Positions 33,482 to 46,320 of a stretch of DNA of 64,000 bases are shown here, piece by piece. Origin of the DNA: Ceraceosorus guamensis (lineage: Eukaryota; Basidiomycota; Exobasidiomycetes; Ceraceosorales; Ceraceosoraceae); the NCBI RefSeq assembly GCF_003144195.1, contig NW_020290020.1, forward strand, positions 62,001 to 126,000, read 5' to 3'. Position 1 is the stretch's first letter; each line of letters starts with the position of its first letter. Under the pieces are notes generated by a model, which had not been told where the DNA came from, did not search any database, and saw only the letters and a program-made list of their open reading frames with translations. The position numbers and the translations under genes were made by a program.

Positions 33482-36400
33482 CTAGTCATCCACCGGCAAT
33501 TTCGAGCTCTCCGCTACGCTCGTCCCAGGTTGCGCCACGACCTCGTGAACCCTCGCGCCATCACTCGTCAAGAGCTCTTCTTCTGACCGCATGTCAGCAA
33601 TTTGATCCACCAGATTGTCCGAAGCAGTCCCCGGCGGCAATGTCGCTCCCTCGAGTTGAGCGCCGTTCTCTCCGACCATCTCCGTGTCTAACGAAGAGAT
33701 CGGCAGTGCCGTCGCATCGGCTTCTTGCTTGACAGAGTCAAGAGCAAGAGCGTCATCGACGAGCTGTTCCAGCGGGTCCTTTGGCTGCGTACCTGATCCA
33801 CTCCCTTCGATCGCACTGTCAATGTCCACGACGTGACCCGGGGGCAGGGTAGTCGACGTCTCCTCTACGCCGACTGCAGAACCAGACCAATCGGGCAACT
33901 CGAGCTCCGTCTCCACCTTGACGAGCGGCTCGACTCCCGAATCCGTCTCTATCTTGGCTTCTGCCTCGCCACGTTGCCCCTCGCCACCTTGCGTCTCGCC
34001 TTTCACTAGACCCATTCGGCCCGGACTTGCCGTCTGGCTTTGGCTACTGCTCTGTTCCTTACTTGAAGGTGCATCTGTCCTTTGCTCCACTTTAGCTTCA
34101 TCCGACTTCCCTTGCGTATGCTGCTTGTCTTTCTTAGCCTTCTTTTCCGCTTGCTTTTGAGCCTGCTTGCGTTCAGCGTCAGCAATGCGCTGCTTTTCGT
34201 GCGCTTCTTTCCACTGCAGAGGAACGGAAGCTATCAGCACTGCTCTACTGCTTGCACTTCCGACTCCGCCGCTCACCAGTGCGTCCAACGCCTTGAAGAT
34301 GACTGCAGTAGGAAGGGCCATAATCAAGTCATTCAAATGTGTAAGGATGAGCTCTCCGGACGTGCCGGATGCTGCGCCGTATTCTTGGATCAAGTCCAGC
34401 AGCCTCAGGGCAGCAAGGGCAAGATGGTTTTGGTTGGCCGAAAAGGCAGTCTTGTCGAAAGTCCCGAGCAGAGGCGGCGCAACCTCGTGCTTTGCAAGCG
34501 CAGGATTGTTGGGATTGCGCATGATCTGCGCAACAATCTCATGCATGGCTTCTCCTCCCTGCAACTGATCCGCGATGAACCGTCGCCGTTCTCTTGGGGT
34601 CCCAATCGAGCTCTTGTTTGTCCAATCCTGACACACCTGCGATACCGTAGGCAGTGGATCCGGATCGGCAACATGGATTTTTTTTTGCCACACTGACTCA
34701 GACACGCGGGTGGAGAACGCGGGCAAGGCTGATAACCATTCTCCGACGTCACCGCTACGAAGCCACTTGTCTTCGAGTGTCGTAGGTCTGTCGAGCTGCA
34801 CATTGATGATCAACTGACTTGCGCCTCGCGCTTCAGGTGCTCCATCATCGTCCGGCACGTTATGTTCTTCGAGCAGTCTGAACAGAGGGGGAAGCTCATT
34901 GAAAGGCCCAGCCACTGGCGCGAGCTTCTCTTCCGAGCTTTCTACTTGCGCGGCGTCTGTGTCTCCTGCGGCGTTCTTCGTCTTGGTCTTCATTTTTGAA
35001 ATGACAGGTTCTTCATTTGTTTTGTTCGCCCAAGCATGCTCAAGTTGCCTGCGACTGGTGACGCCGAAGGAGTCAGTCTCGGTGTCGCGAGTCTCGAGCA
35101 AAATACCCCTGGCAATGACCCATTCTTTGCCTTTGCGATTGAGGTTTGAGTCGCGAGCGTCGGAGGCAGTTGTGATGTCGACAATGATCTCGGCTCGATT
35201 CTCAGCTCGGAAAACTCGCAACTCCTTGACTATTTCGGCATCGATAGTGATTCGACGGAGCGTTCCTGCGTAGGAGATGCTGATGCGATTGGTGCTGCTC
35301 TGAGGGGGCCCTTTGCTGAATGGCGTCCAAGCTGGCTCCACAACAATGCTCGATTCCGTACTCGAAGCTTCGCCATCCTTCGAAACTTCTTTGGTAGCTT
35401 CAGAGGCATCGCCAGCATCTGATGGCGGTGCAGTGTTGTCGCCATCTTGGGCATCGATGGCAGGAGAGCCGGTGGCAGGTTTGTCAGCCTTGAGCTTGGC
35501 TCGCGGTCCTGCTGGCGCGTTCACGGGAGGCTGGTGCGCGACAGCTGCAAAATTGACGCGCATGCGACAAACATCTCCTCGTAGTCCGCCGTTTGCTGGA
35601 CCACTTGGCGGCCTTGTCTTGCGCTCCTTGGCTGGATCGATGCTATCCGCAATACTCATCGCGTCATCATCGTCGTTGTCGTGATTCTTCGCGCCAGCTT
35701 CAGCCGCGTTGTCCTCTTCCTCCTCTTCGCTCGAGTCTTCTACGTCATCTCCATTCTTTTCGCTAGTGATTTTCCAGCCCCATGCCAATGCGGGAATGTC
35801 GAGGCCTTTGATGCGAAAGTCGGTAAATGTGCGCTTGCTGCCCCCAGGAACGGAGTGATCAGCAGCGGAAGAAGGCTGCCCTGCGATGGCTGGCGCAATC
35901 TGTGCTGCTCGCGTAGACTCAAAGGTCGAGACTTGAGATGGACGACCATTCTGATTGCGAGTCGGAACGTTGCTCGCCACTTGTGCTGCGTTGCGTTCAC
36001 CAAATTTGCGCTGAACTCCAGAAGCTGGGGCCATCATGTTCTGGCTGCTGAATCCACGCTGATTGTTGTTGCCACTGGGTCCTGCCTGCGGTGCAGCCGG
36101 ACCCCCACGTTGTCCTCCTGATCCGCTTGGGCGCAATCGCGCAGGTTGATTGCCGCCTCGACTGCCAGAAGAAAAGCCGCTGCGATCTCCAGCAGATGGA
36201 ACGACGCCGGCGGCAGCGCCGGCGGACGCGCCAAATCGATTGCCGTGCTGCAGCGCTTGAGGTCCTTTGCCGACCGGGGCCGGTGGACGAGGGAGACTTG
36301 CGATAGGTGGACGGCTTTGCTGAGGCCCCAAGCGTGGACCGCTCGCATTTCGAGCCGACGCGTGGTGGTTGGGGGTCGAATTGCCGACATTGCCAGCAGG

Positions 36401-37590
36401 ACCAAAGTTTAAGTGATTCTGCATGCCGCCCGGACCTGTCGGCACCTGTCCGTAGCCTTGCGGAGGTCCTTGCTGGCCCACTGGTAGGACTGAATTTGGA
36501 CCAGGTGGCTGTTGGTGGGAACGAGCGCCTTGCCATCCATTTGGTTGCTGAGGCATGTACTGTTGTTGTTGCTGTTGTTGTTGAGGTGCTGCAAAAGGTG
36601 CTGGTCCAGATTGACCCTGTTGTGGTCCTCCAAAACCTTGTTGCTGCCAGCCTTGGGCGGGCGGCAGCGTTGGCTGTCCATAACCTGGGGCGGGCTGAAC
36701 ATTGCCAGGTTGCAAGACGCTGTCACCGTAGCGCTGTCGCTTCGAAGGCGGACCAGCTTGAACCGGTGCAGGGCCACCATGCTGCTGCTGCGGAACGCCT
36801 GTGTTCTGGCTGGCTGGATATTGTCCATAGTAGCCGGACTGATTTGGACCCTGTGGAGGGCCGCCAGTATATTGACCTTGCGGCGTGTTCGAAGCAAAGG
36901 CAGTCTGATGCTGAGGCTGGGGCGAAGGCTGTGGGTAGGCCGGTCCTTGTTGCGGGGGTTGCTGCTGATTTTGCCACGCAGGAGCCGCGGGCTGACTGTA
37001 GGTAGCCTGCTGGGCAGTGGGTTGGTAGCTTTGTTGCTGGGGTTGTTGAGGATAAGCGGTGGAGTAAGCCGCTTGTGCCGGCTGAGGCGGTGGACGCTGA
37101 GGTTGTTGAGGATAGCCGCCATACTGTGACTGCTGTGGCTGCTGGGGAGATTGAGCGGGTGTCGTAGGGGTTGGTGTGGCCGCAGCGGCAGCTGCCTGCT
37201 GAGCGTAGTACTGCAAATGCCAATGACGAGGCCGATTTAGCTTGCGACTCGAGCGCACTTCGCCATACTGACGACCAGTCAGCTCACCTGCTGCCATTGA
37301 GCGTGCCACTGCGCCTGCTGCTGCTCCTTCGTCAGTCCAGATTCACCACCTGCGTTGTGAGCAGGCGAAGCTGCCGCAGGCTGCTGCTGCTGCTGTTGGT
37401 GATGTTGCTGGGGGCCGCCATACCCATAATTGGCGTATGGGCTGGCGGTCCCTTGGGGAGCTGCTCCCTGTGTAGGAGTTCCCGCTGTGCCAGTGTACGT
37501 GGCATATGGGCTGAGGGGATGTGAGAAGAGTCACGCGGGGCGTCAGTGTAAGATCACCAGCTGAAATAATTGAAATGCTCACCGCTTCAT
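33482..37590 (-). CDS. Large Gln/Pro-rich protein of unknown function
   Basis: Minus-strand exons 37583-37590 (MKR), 37288-37510 and 33482-37210 give 1319 residues in consistent phase. The first 450 residues are extremely rich in Gln, Pro, Gly, Ala and Tyr with poly-Gln runs and a WHAQWQQYYAQQ segment, a prion-like or RNA-binding-protein-like composition. A conserved-looking domain spans roughly residues 540-1040: RTFTDFRIKGLDIPALAWGW, CRMRVNFAAVAHQPP, RISISYAGTLRRITIDAEIV, NELPPLFRLLEEH, GDVGEWLSALPAF and QNHLALAALRLLDLIQEYG. A Lys/Ala/Glu-rich helix (KQAQKQAEKKAKKDK) and an acidic tail follow. I do not recognise a named family; I have an uncertain recollection of similar uncharacterised proteins in basidiomycetes. 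Composition suggests a nuclear or RNP role, which is inference only. Confidence 0.75.
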
Positions 37591-39212
37591 GTCGGTGATT
37601 GGCAGAGGAGAGATGAGCTCAGAAGTTGCCAGCGTGCACCATCACGCAGGTGGTGGGAAATCGTGGGCGCGGGTGAAAGTCCAAGAGGCGAGTCCGGCCA
37701 CGAATGGGACACAGGTGTAGAGCTTTATACGCAATTCTGCAGACTCGCCAAGAGCCACCTAGCCACCCGAGGGAAGAAGGGAAGACCGGGGTTGATGTGA
37801 GAGCAATGAGCGCCGCGACAATCACAATGATGTTGCCGAGAGAGTGTGCTGATCTGAGTTCGGGCTGAATCAAGAATAACCTTGAATGCACATCATCAGC
37901 ATCAGCTAGGAACGCGACGACGAAGAGGACGCCGCCGCCGCGGCCTTTTCGCGCGGCGAGTGCGTCGAATTTGCTGATGGGCGTCATCACGTGCAACGCT
38001 CGACATACCGGGGCCATAGCAGCGATGGCGGGGAGGGCTCCGGCGTTGACACGCTGCCCCAGCACTCAAAGTCTTCTGGTCGAGGCAGTGCCTCATCTGC
38101 AGCCCCTTCGCGGCGGAGGCCGAAACCTCAGGCGTGGCTGTAGGCTCGAGTCGTGATCGAGTACCGTACATGCATGCATCATCTGTCGCGATGACCTGTG
38201 CACCCGCTGCGCCGAGCGTCATCAGATGTCCCTCGCGTACCATACCGTTACCGGTGCCCCACCCAACGCTGCTCTGCGCGCCTCGCACGACAGCAGACAT
38301 GCACCTTCCGCAGCTGAGCTTGCCTCGCTGAGGTCTGCGCAATTGTATGCGCGCGTGCGTGGTTGAGCCAACTAGGACCCCGTTCATTCACATACATTCA
38401 CATTCAATTATAGGCTGCGATTGCGCTCTACACTGCTAAAGTGACTACGTCGCAAGCAATCATTTTTACGTGGTATTTCGTCTGCGTCGCGTCTGCATGC
38501 ATCTGCTGCTGCTTGCTTGCTTGCTGCACCAATCACGAATGAAACGAAGCAGAGCAGGTCGCGCGCCCTCGACAACGAGGCGCTGAGATCGTGGTCCTAA
38601 CTCATCAGCTTGCCTAATTCAATGATTCTTGATTCGTGATTGTTGATTGTGAACAGTCAAAGTGTGAGTCATGAATAACCACGATGTTTGAATGAGCAAT
38701 CAGGATCGTATGATATCCAGGGGCGCGATATTCATGCATGATTCGTTGCGCGTGACTGCGCGCTCACACGAGATGAGACCGGGACGCCCGCGTGAGGGGC
38801 AGAGCGACACTCGTGACTCTTGACTGAATCTCGTCCGTTTTCGTGCCCGTGCAGAGGAATCATGATGAGCTAGCTGTATATAGGACTGATGAAGGTCGGT
38901 CAGGGTCGAAACACGCTAAGAGCGGAGGACAGCATGCATGTATAGAGTCATCGTAACGAGTATGCGCCGGTCGCCAGCCATGCAAGAGGCCGGCGTCAGC
39001 AGTCATAGTGTGAGTGATGTACACAGCCAAGCAGCGCTCACTCGGGTATAGCATCATCAATCTCAATCGAATCGTACCAGGCGTCTCCCATATTCTGCAC
39101 CCATCGCCGCTACCTAAAGGGTACGCGAAGCTGGCCGAGCAAGCCTTTCTCATCACCTACGTGAGGCTTGCCAGGCTCGCTTCGGCCTCTTCCACCAACT
39201 CACTTCCAAAGC
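37591..39212. other. Gene-poor 1.6 kb region with repeated words
   Basis: No supported gene. The word GTCGTGATCGAGTAC at 38150-38164 also occurs at 13761-13775. The 38620-38700 stretch is AT-rich and packed with TTGATTCGTGATTG-like words, and GCTTGCTTGCTTGC sits near 38510. Short frames at 37902-38387 lack any domain. Promoters of the Q-rich gene (left) and the OTU gene (right) must lie in its two ends. Confidence 0.4.
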
Positions 39213-41534
39213 ATGCCACCCAGGAAAACGGGTCGGTCAGTCGCTTCAGCCGCCGGCCCAAGACGTACCCTTCCGAAACGCGCTGGCAGGCAGACCGGTT
39301 CTTCAGCTGGCAATGATGCCCAGTCTGAGGCTTCCACCTCATCGCAAACCATCGAAGGAATGGGCTCTGGGCGCAAAAGCAAATCGAGCAGCGCCACCAA
39401 CCGCAGACACCCCGTGCCGGGACGAGGGAATAATGGTGAGCAGCGAGGGCGTGGGAGGAGGAGGATTGCGGTGAGGTGTTCCAATCCAAGCGTGGGACTT
39501 TAGCGAGCATGTAGACGCCATGAATGCGCTTTCTGACTCTCTGCACTTGCCTCACACGCCAGGCGAACGAGTGACTCGAAGCAGTGGGGCCAGGCTCACA
39601 AACGGGCTCGAGGACCCCGCCCAAGTGGAGAAGGAGCTCAATGCACAGCTACGCAACATGCGATTGTATGCGGTCAATACGATGGGCGACGGCAATTGTC
39701 TGTTCAGAGCGCTCTCCGACCAATTCTATGGCTTTCCGGACTACCATGCCGTCATTCGGGAAGAGGTGAGTTGAATACTTGATCTCTGTCTGCGGCGCCA
39801 GCATAGCTGAGCTTAGGGACCCGCCTTCAGGTCTGCAACTACCTTGCCGCCAAGCCAGAAAAGTTTGCAGGCTTTCTCGACGTCGAAAAGACTTTTGAGG
39901 ATTATGTGCGCGGCATGAGGACGAATGGTGAGTAGCCCTGCGACCAAGCTGCTATTGCCCCTTCAAGCTGATGACCTCATTGCGCAATTTGCAGGCACGT
40001 ATGGCGGCCACCTCGAGCTTTCGGCGTTTTCGCAATTGTTTCAGAAAGAGATTAAGATCATGCAGCCTGGCTTGGTGTATATCGTCTCGCCAGTAGATGA
40101 CAGCGAGGCTCCTAGCGCATCTGCAGAGCGCGAGCGGCGCGAAGCCGAGCGCCAACGTATCCAACAAGCGATCCCCATCGGCACAGAGACACCTCTACTC
40201 TCGGAGCGCGATGTTCGCAGACGCAGAAGAGAGCGAAAAGCGAGCAATGTGCCAAATGGATCCATATCCGATCTCGGTCTTGATGCTAGCACGAGTGCGA
40301 ACCCATCTGCATCCACCTCTAAGGCTGTAGAACCTCAACCAAAGGCTGCTGAAGCCTGGGGGCCGCTCTACATCGCCTACCACAATTGGGAGCACTACAG
40401 TTCAATTAGGAATGTGGATGGCCCGCACAAGGGACTACCTCGGATCAAAGAGGTGAGCATATCGAAGCGGTGCCGCGAGTCGTTCTGAGCTGACAAATGG
40501 TCCCGTACACCGTCACACAGCGACCCGCCAGTAGTGCTTCGCAAGGTGGTCCTATCCATGAACCCAACGCCACCTCGGCAGACGCGCCCGAGTCAACTGA
40601 TCCGACTTCCGAGGAAGAGCTTCTCATGCGCAGTACAGATTCAACCATGACAGTCACGCGAGCCAGATTCTACATTCGACAGCATGGCAGCTGGGAGAAC
40701 GCCCTCGAAGCATGGCAAGCGGCCGCCATGGCAGATGCAGCTGATGCCGAGTTGCAAGCTGCCGGCGAGATGCTGATCTCCCCAGCACAAGACTCGTCAG
40801 CCACCTGTCTCAGCCCACGCTCGGATCGAAGCGGATCGGTCGGAAACGAAGAGGATGCTGCTCAGAGCAGCAGCGCGGCGAGTGTCGACCTTGCTACTTC
40901 TGCAGCTACCACCGTCGCAGAAAGCGACGATGACGACCCGGAATATGAGTCGGACGACAAGGCGCCGCAAATCAGCGAGCAAGGTCAACGACTTGCGGGC
41001 AAGGCGCCAAAACGTGCCGCAAGCAGGGATCTTGTGAGGGAGCAAGGCAGCGCAAACGTTTCGGGGCGCTCGCGCGTTGCGAAAAAACGCAGTCAAACAC
41101 CTCCAGCTGACGATGGTTGGGTCGACACAGTCAGCAGACGTCCAAAACTGCTCGGGAGCAGCAGTCCAAGCGCGGCTTCGGCGGGAAGCGGATCCGCAAG
41201 CGCGACCAGCGTCGGTACTCGCATTGCGACCTTGAGCGTATCAGACGAGACGAGCCGACTTCTTGGCTCGGCGAATCTAGACGAGTCGGTAGCTGCCTCG
41301 ATGAAGGCTTCGGGGAAAGAGAGACCCTTGACAGCCAAGCAGAAGCGCGAAGCCGCCCGGCAGATGCGAGCACAACGCAACGACGCGGCCAACAGAGCGC
41401 GCATGCAGTCTCGAAGAAGAAAGGTATTGGGAGAGGGCTTCGACAACGCTCAGAAGTTGGCAGAGGGAGAGACGGACGCGGATTCTGCCAGAGGCTCAGA
41501 AAGTGGTATCGGGCTTCTCGAAGTGCATATCTAG
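39213..41534 (+). CDS. OTU-domain cysteine protease (deubiquitinase)
   Basis: Predicted ubiquitin-specific protease of the OTU family, 664 residues. Exons are 39213-39435, 39563-39765, 39831-39927, 39995-40452 and 40521-41534, all in phase. A basic Ser/Arg-rich leader of about 80 residues precedes the OTU domain. The catalytic core is at MGDGNCLFRALSDQFYG with D117 and C120; the second half is GTYGGHLELSAFSQLFQKEI, and the catalytic His is in PLYIAYHNWEHYSSIRN. An insertion of about 75 charged residues (ERERREAERQRIQQA and onward) splits the last strands. The C-terminal 350 residues hold an SWENALEAWQAAAMADA helix, resembling the region after OTU in OTUD3-type proteins. Acidic and basic disordered stretches follow, including AKQKREAARQMRAQRNDAAN. 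The family is clear; the ubiquitin linkage preference is not predictable. Confidence 0.88.
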
Positions 41535-41894
41535 CTTGCGCATCCGCCCTTCCGCAGACACCGCCATAGCGCTTCAATCCTCTCCCTCTCTCGAGCTGGT
41601 CTTTTTGCAACATTTGTATCCAATATCTGCGCGCGTGGGCGCGCTTCCAAGCAAGCACAACACAAAGTTATCTCGGGTCACTAGCCAACAGAGCACGTCC
41701 ACACCTCGTGCGAGCATCAACTCCACGCATTTCAAGTAATCGAGCTCACGAGACAACCTACATTACCTCAATACATGCTGGGCGTAAAAGAGCACCATCA
41801 GCCAGCGGCGCGAATCATAGACCAGGGCTGCGAATAGCGTGCCAAGCGAGTGATCTGAAGAAAGCGCATCGATTTGGCCGGCGTGCGCGCTCCT
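41535..41894. other. Convergent 3' region OTU/NEO1
   Basis: About 360 bases between the stop codons of the OTU gene (+) and NEO1 (-). I see no gene or RNA structure, only 3' UTR-like sequence. Confidence 0.45.
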
Positions 41895-44800
41895 CTAAGT
41901 CATGTTGAGCTTGCTGTAAGCCGGAGGAGCAAGTTGGTTCCTGACCACCTTGATGAGGAACAATGGCAAGGCGCTGACGGCTATGATGACTGCCGTTTTC
42001 CAAAAGAAGGGGGCAGACAAGACGAAGCTCAGGTCTGAGGAAAAGGCGTGGCAGCGAGCGAGCGCACAACGAGAAGGGGGCGAAAAGAAAAGTGGGAAGA
42101 GTAAGCCGACAGAAGCGAAGCTGCTCAAGGTCGCAAAATTGCGCGTGCGGTGACTGACCGAAATATTCTGGGAGGAAAGCAATGCTGATGCAGTACAGTG
42201 TCAGACTGAGCAGCTCTGCCACGAGCATATAGACGTTCCTGAGACGAGGCAAAGAAGAGCGAGATTCAGCAAGCGTGTTGCATGGGTGCCACGAAGCGCT
42301 TAATGAGTGCGACACGCACCATCGGGTAATCTCAAGAGCGACCATGATCAGTTCGTTGATGACCAAAGCGCTAAAGGTGATCGAGACGATGTTTAAAAAC
42401 TCATTCTCGAACAATAGCAAGGAGAGGAGCATGATTGCGCCGCCCTACGAGGAATAGCGATCCGCAGGTCGACTTCAGAAAACACTTCCTCGTCTAAAGC
42501 ACAATGATGCGCCCACTCACCTGATAGACCGAGATGAGAAGCCACGACGCAAAAGTCTTTGCCGTCAATCTTCGACCTTTCGTGAGGTCTTTGTACAGCT
42601 CGGGATATGCCAGAGCGAGATCATCATCGATGTCCTTGTCCAAGACTAGGGAAAAGACGGGCAGCATGGTGTACAGAGTCGCGTAGCCCACCCTGCTCGT
42701 TGTTCCATAGATCAGCGCGTGCCGGGCTCTGATAGAGCATTGTCTGTGTGCCGGGAAAATTTAAAGAAAAACTCACAAGAGCCATCCCTGAATCAAAGCT
42801 ACGGGCGCAAAGTAGAAGATGGAGCTGAAGACGGCCTGCACGACCGAGATGACGAGACCTCGATGAATGACGACCTGTGCCAACTTGGCACTACGTTGAT
42901 ACGCGTTTCTTCCATGAAAGGTGAGCAGTTTGGCCAGGTAGCTGAATTGAAGGATGCTAAAGTCTGCCGCCAAACTAGCCTGTCTACCTTCCTTGCCCAC
43001 GATGCCCAGTCCCACATCCGCAGCTTGAATCATCGACACGTCGTTGCCTCCATCCCCAATGCAACACACCCGCCTCTTTGTGAATTCCCGAATGAGTCGA
43101 GCTACGTCGGCTTTTTGCGTGGGCGAGCATCGACAGGCTACCACGGCGCTCAATTGAGTCGCTAGCGTGATGAATTCGATCCTGTGATTGTCCAAGCAGT
43201 GCTGCAGAGATTCGCCATCGATAACCAGACAACAATCTGGTTTGGTCCTTAGCACATCGAACACGTCTCTAGCCGCTTCTGAGGTCCTCAACTTGGCCAC
43301 TTGATGGACGTACTGATTTCTAGCTACCAGCTTGGAGGAGATGGCGATGCACGTAGCAGTCTCGATCTTGTCGCCCGTCAGCATCCACACTTTGATGCCT
43401 GCATTTCTGAGCAGCTCCAACGTAGGCTTGACATCCTCTTGAAGCTTATCCTCCACCCCGGTCAGACCGAGCAATTCCAAGTCGCGCTCCAAGTACTCCG
43501 ACACTGCTCCAGCCATTGCTTCGTTTCGACCATCCACACGCGTTCTAGCTTCCTTGTAGGCGCGCTCAAAGGCGATCCAATGCTGCTCCGTCATTCTCTT
43601 TCTTCCAACGACCAAAGTTCTCAGGCCTTCTCTAGCCATGTTCCCGCACTCTTCATCTAGCCAATCGTTTTGCGCCACAATCTTAGCCATGACGACATCC
43701 GCGCCCTTTTGGTAAAAAGTAAGCTCTTCCGTCGACCTATCTCGTATGACGATTCCCATCCGCTTGCTCTCGCTAGTAAAGGGGAAAACTTCGAGTATGT
43801 CGAAAGCGAGCAGCACGTCGCCCGCTCGAAGACTCATGCTTCGTCTATCTCGAGCTATCAAACTCAAGCCGACCGACTCGGTCCACTTGACGATGGCCAC
43901 TTCGTCGGGGCTTGAAGCTTGGTACGTCACCGTGCCATCGTCGTTGACCACCGGCGTGACATTGTGGCACAGTGCCAGAGCGAGCACAACGTCCTTGACG
44001 CGCGAAGACATGTCTCTTCTTCCTCTTCCCGCCAAGATGGCGCCAGCTCCAGCCATGGGATTGACCTTGAGGGAAGTAGAAGGACTACCAGGTCCTCCAG
44101 CTTGCGCTCCGAGCGCGTCAGAACCTCCTTCTTGACCCTCCGAGCGCGCAGCTTGCAATGCGCTCGCAAGCTGTCCAGAGACCTCGTCCATGCTATCCCA
44201 TCCGTAACTCATCGTGCCCATGTGCAACTTTCTCAGCTCCATTTCGTTTTGCGTCAGCGTTCCAGTCTTGTCGGACAAGAGATACTCTATCCTTCCCAAT
44301 TCTTCCGGTAACGTGCTGGTTCTGACAATGGTTTGCGGAATTTGCGCGTCGCCTTGAATCTGCCGCGCATACACCGTCTTGCCCATGTCCAGATTGACGC
44401 GTAGAGAGATGGGGATAATGGAGCTAAAGAGGATCAGGAACCTGAAAATGTACACGTACCACTGACCTCTGAAGCCGTTGAGCGCTACCAACCCGACGGA
44501 CAGCGCAAAAGTGACGCCGCACAGAATCTTGGCCATCCTGTTGATCTCAAGGTCCAACAATCCTACTTTAGTGCCCGGATGAGAAGTGTTCATCACCGCG
44601 CGTGTCTCGCGCCCAGTGTACGCCACCACGCCGATCGCCGTCCCTGCTGCCAGTACCGTATTGGCCCACAGGACATTTTCAGCATTGAGAGGGGCGATCT
44701 GCGGTTGGCCAGGTCTGTCGTCTGCCGGCTGGTGATGATTCTCGAGCAAGGCCGAAGTTGATCTGTTCTTGTTGGACTGCTCGACGCTAGTCAGGAGGGT

Positions 44801-46320
44801 AAATGTCCCCACGAACGTGTGTATATCCTTGATCGGTCTTCCAGCATAGACGACGGCCGCATCTCCAAGCGCCACCAGTTCAGCCTCGTCCATGCGCTGA
44901 GTGAGGTCCACCGCCACCCTCAATTTCCAGTCCGTCTCTCCGTCCAGCTGATCTGTCCGCACAAAACAAGTCCCGCTAGCTCCTTCTTGTTCCCGCGAGG
45001 AGGATTCCTCTTGCGGCGCTTGTTGCTTTGCGACGCCGCCCCGAACAGCCTCTTCGTCGTCTGAATCATCTAGGACGAAATGTTGAGCTTCTTGAGGTGC
45101 GCCTCGTGTGGAGTCCAGACGTGGCGGTAGATGATCGCCAGCGGTGGTGCGCAGAAGAACGAGGTCCGCAGGTACGCGCTGGCTCTTGTGCAGCAGCACC
45201 AAGTCCCCCACTTTCAGTTTGGATGAAGGAGTGGGTACCACAATGTATCCTTCCTCGTTAGTCTCTAGATCCCTCTTGCGCTGCTTCTTTGATCGGAGGT
45301 GCGCAAGCGCTACAGGAGAGTCGGGCGCGTACAGCACATCGATCGGCGTCCCATTGCTCTCCACGTCCCTCTTGAATCGCGCATAGTCGTCGAATCCCTC
45401 TTTGCCAATAGTGATGAGCAGCACGAAAGCCAAAGGACCGATATAAGTGGCGATGAAACCGATCTTGAGCGCTGGGACGAATTGGCTGAGCGCGACGAGC
45501 AAAAAGTACAGATTGAAAAAGAATTTGAACTGCTCGTACAGCACCAATGGCAGGAATGTGATGAGGTTGTACTTTTGATTGCGAACCACATTTGGCGGGT
45601 ATTTGCCGTGTTTGTCTGGAGCGCGTGCGCATTCAAGTAAGGAGGGGCCCTGCGAGGGGTGCAGGCCTTGGCGATCTCGAAACACTCACCACCGCCAAAG
45701 ACGAATGTCCTGCCCTCATCAGCAGCTTTGCTTCTGCCCGACAATCGCGCCCAAAAGCCAGCGTGATCATCTTTGATCTTGTTCGCCTTCTTCCTCGTCG
45801 CTTCCAAGCTTGCCCGAATGCCGCTCGTAGATTCGTCGACATACTCTCCACCCCCGCTCAGTCCATCTCGACCCCTCTCAGGTCCAGCATCGTCCAGCTG
45901 CAGACTCTGCGCCAGCAATCCTCTCCTTTCTGATGCCGCCTCTTCCTCCTCTTCTTCATCGCTGGCCAGGCCTTGCCCTCCCACTCCTGCACGTCTATAC
46001 CTACCAGCAGCTCCTTGAAGCATCAATCGATTTCTCGTCTGTCTCGCCCTCATACTCCTCACTGCCGAAGCAGGCGAGACCGAAGCTGCGTCAGCCGAGC
46101 GAGAGGTAGAGCTGGAAGCTTGATGCTCGTAAGGGTGAGATTCGGAGTCGGAATTGGAGAGATGCATCACGTCGAGGAATGGAGAGTGTGGTCGATTGGA
46201 CAATCTCTGAAGAGGTATATCGTGAACGGACGAAGATTCGTCCTCTTCCTCCCCGGCCGATGAAGTGTTGGCTGAGCGTGAGCGGCGAGAGGGAACACCG
46301 AGGGTCTGTGGTCGTCTCAT
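41895..46320 (-). CDS. NEO1: NEO1-type P4-ATPase (aminophospholipid flippase)
   Basis: Flippase of Golgi/endosome membranes in the Neo1/ATP9 branch, which acts without a Cdc50 subunit. Minus-strand exons 45690-46320, 42777-45615, 42521-42692, 42159-42444 and 41895-42034 give 1355 residues. An acidic, Ser-rich N-terminus of about 210 residues is followed by [20 protein letters not shown]. Landmarks are [10 protein letters not shown] (near 435, the Neo1-branch form of the actuator loop), the phosphorylation site [13 protein letters not shown] (near 660), and [14 protein letters not shown]. Then come [15 protein letters not shown] and [19 protein letters not shown] (near 1065). The C-terminal membrane half includes [20 protein letters not shown] and ends [11 protein letters not shown]. 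The first intron acceptor was placed at 45616-45617 because the nearer AG at 45650 gives a frameshift. The N-terminal extension is long for the family. Confidence 0.95.

Noticed and set aside
36307-37129. Long plus-strand frames over the Q-rich gene (232 and 205 codons)
   Set aside because: These are antisense readings of CAG/CCN-rich coding sequence and have a low-complexity composition.
45616-45689. Acceptor at 45650 for the first NEO1 intron
   Set aside because: It looks good by sequence but leads directly to a frameshift and stop; the acceptor next to 45615 restores [17 protein letters not shown].
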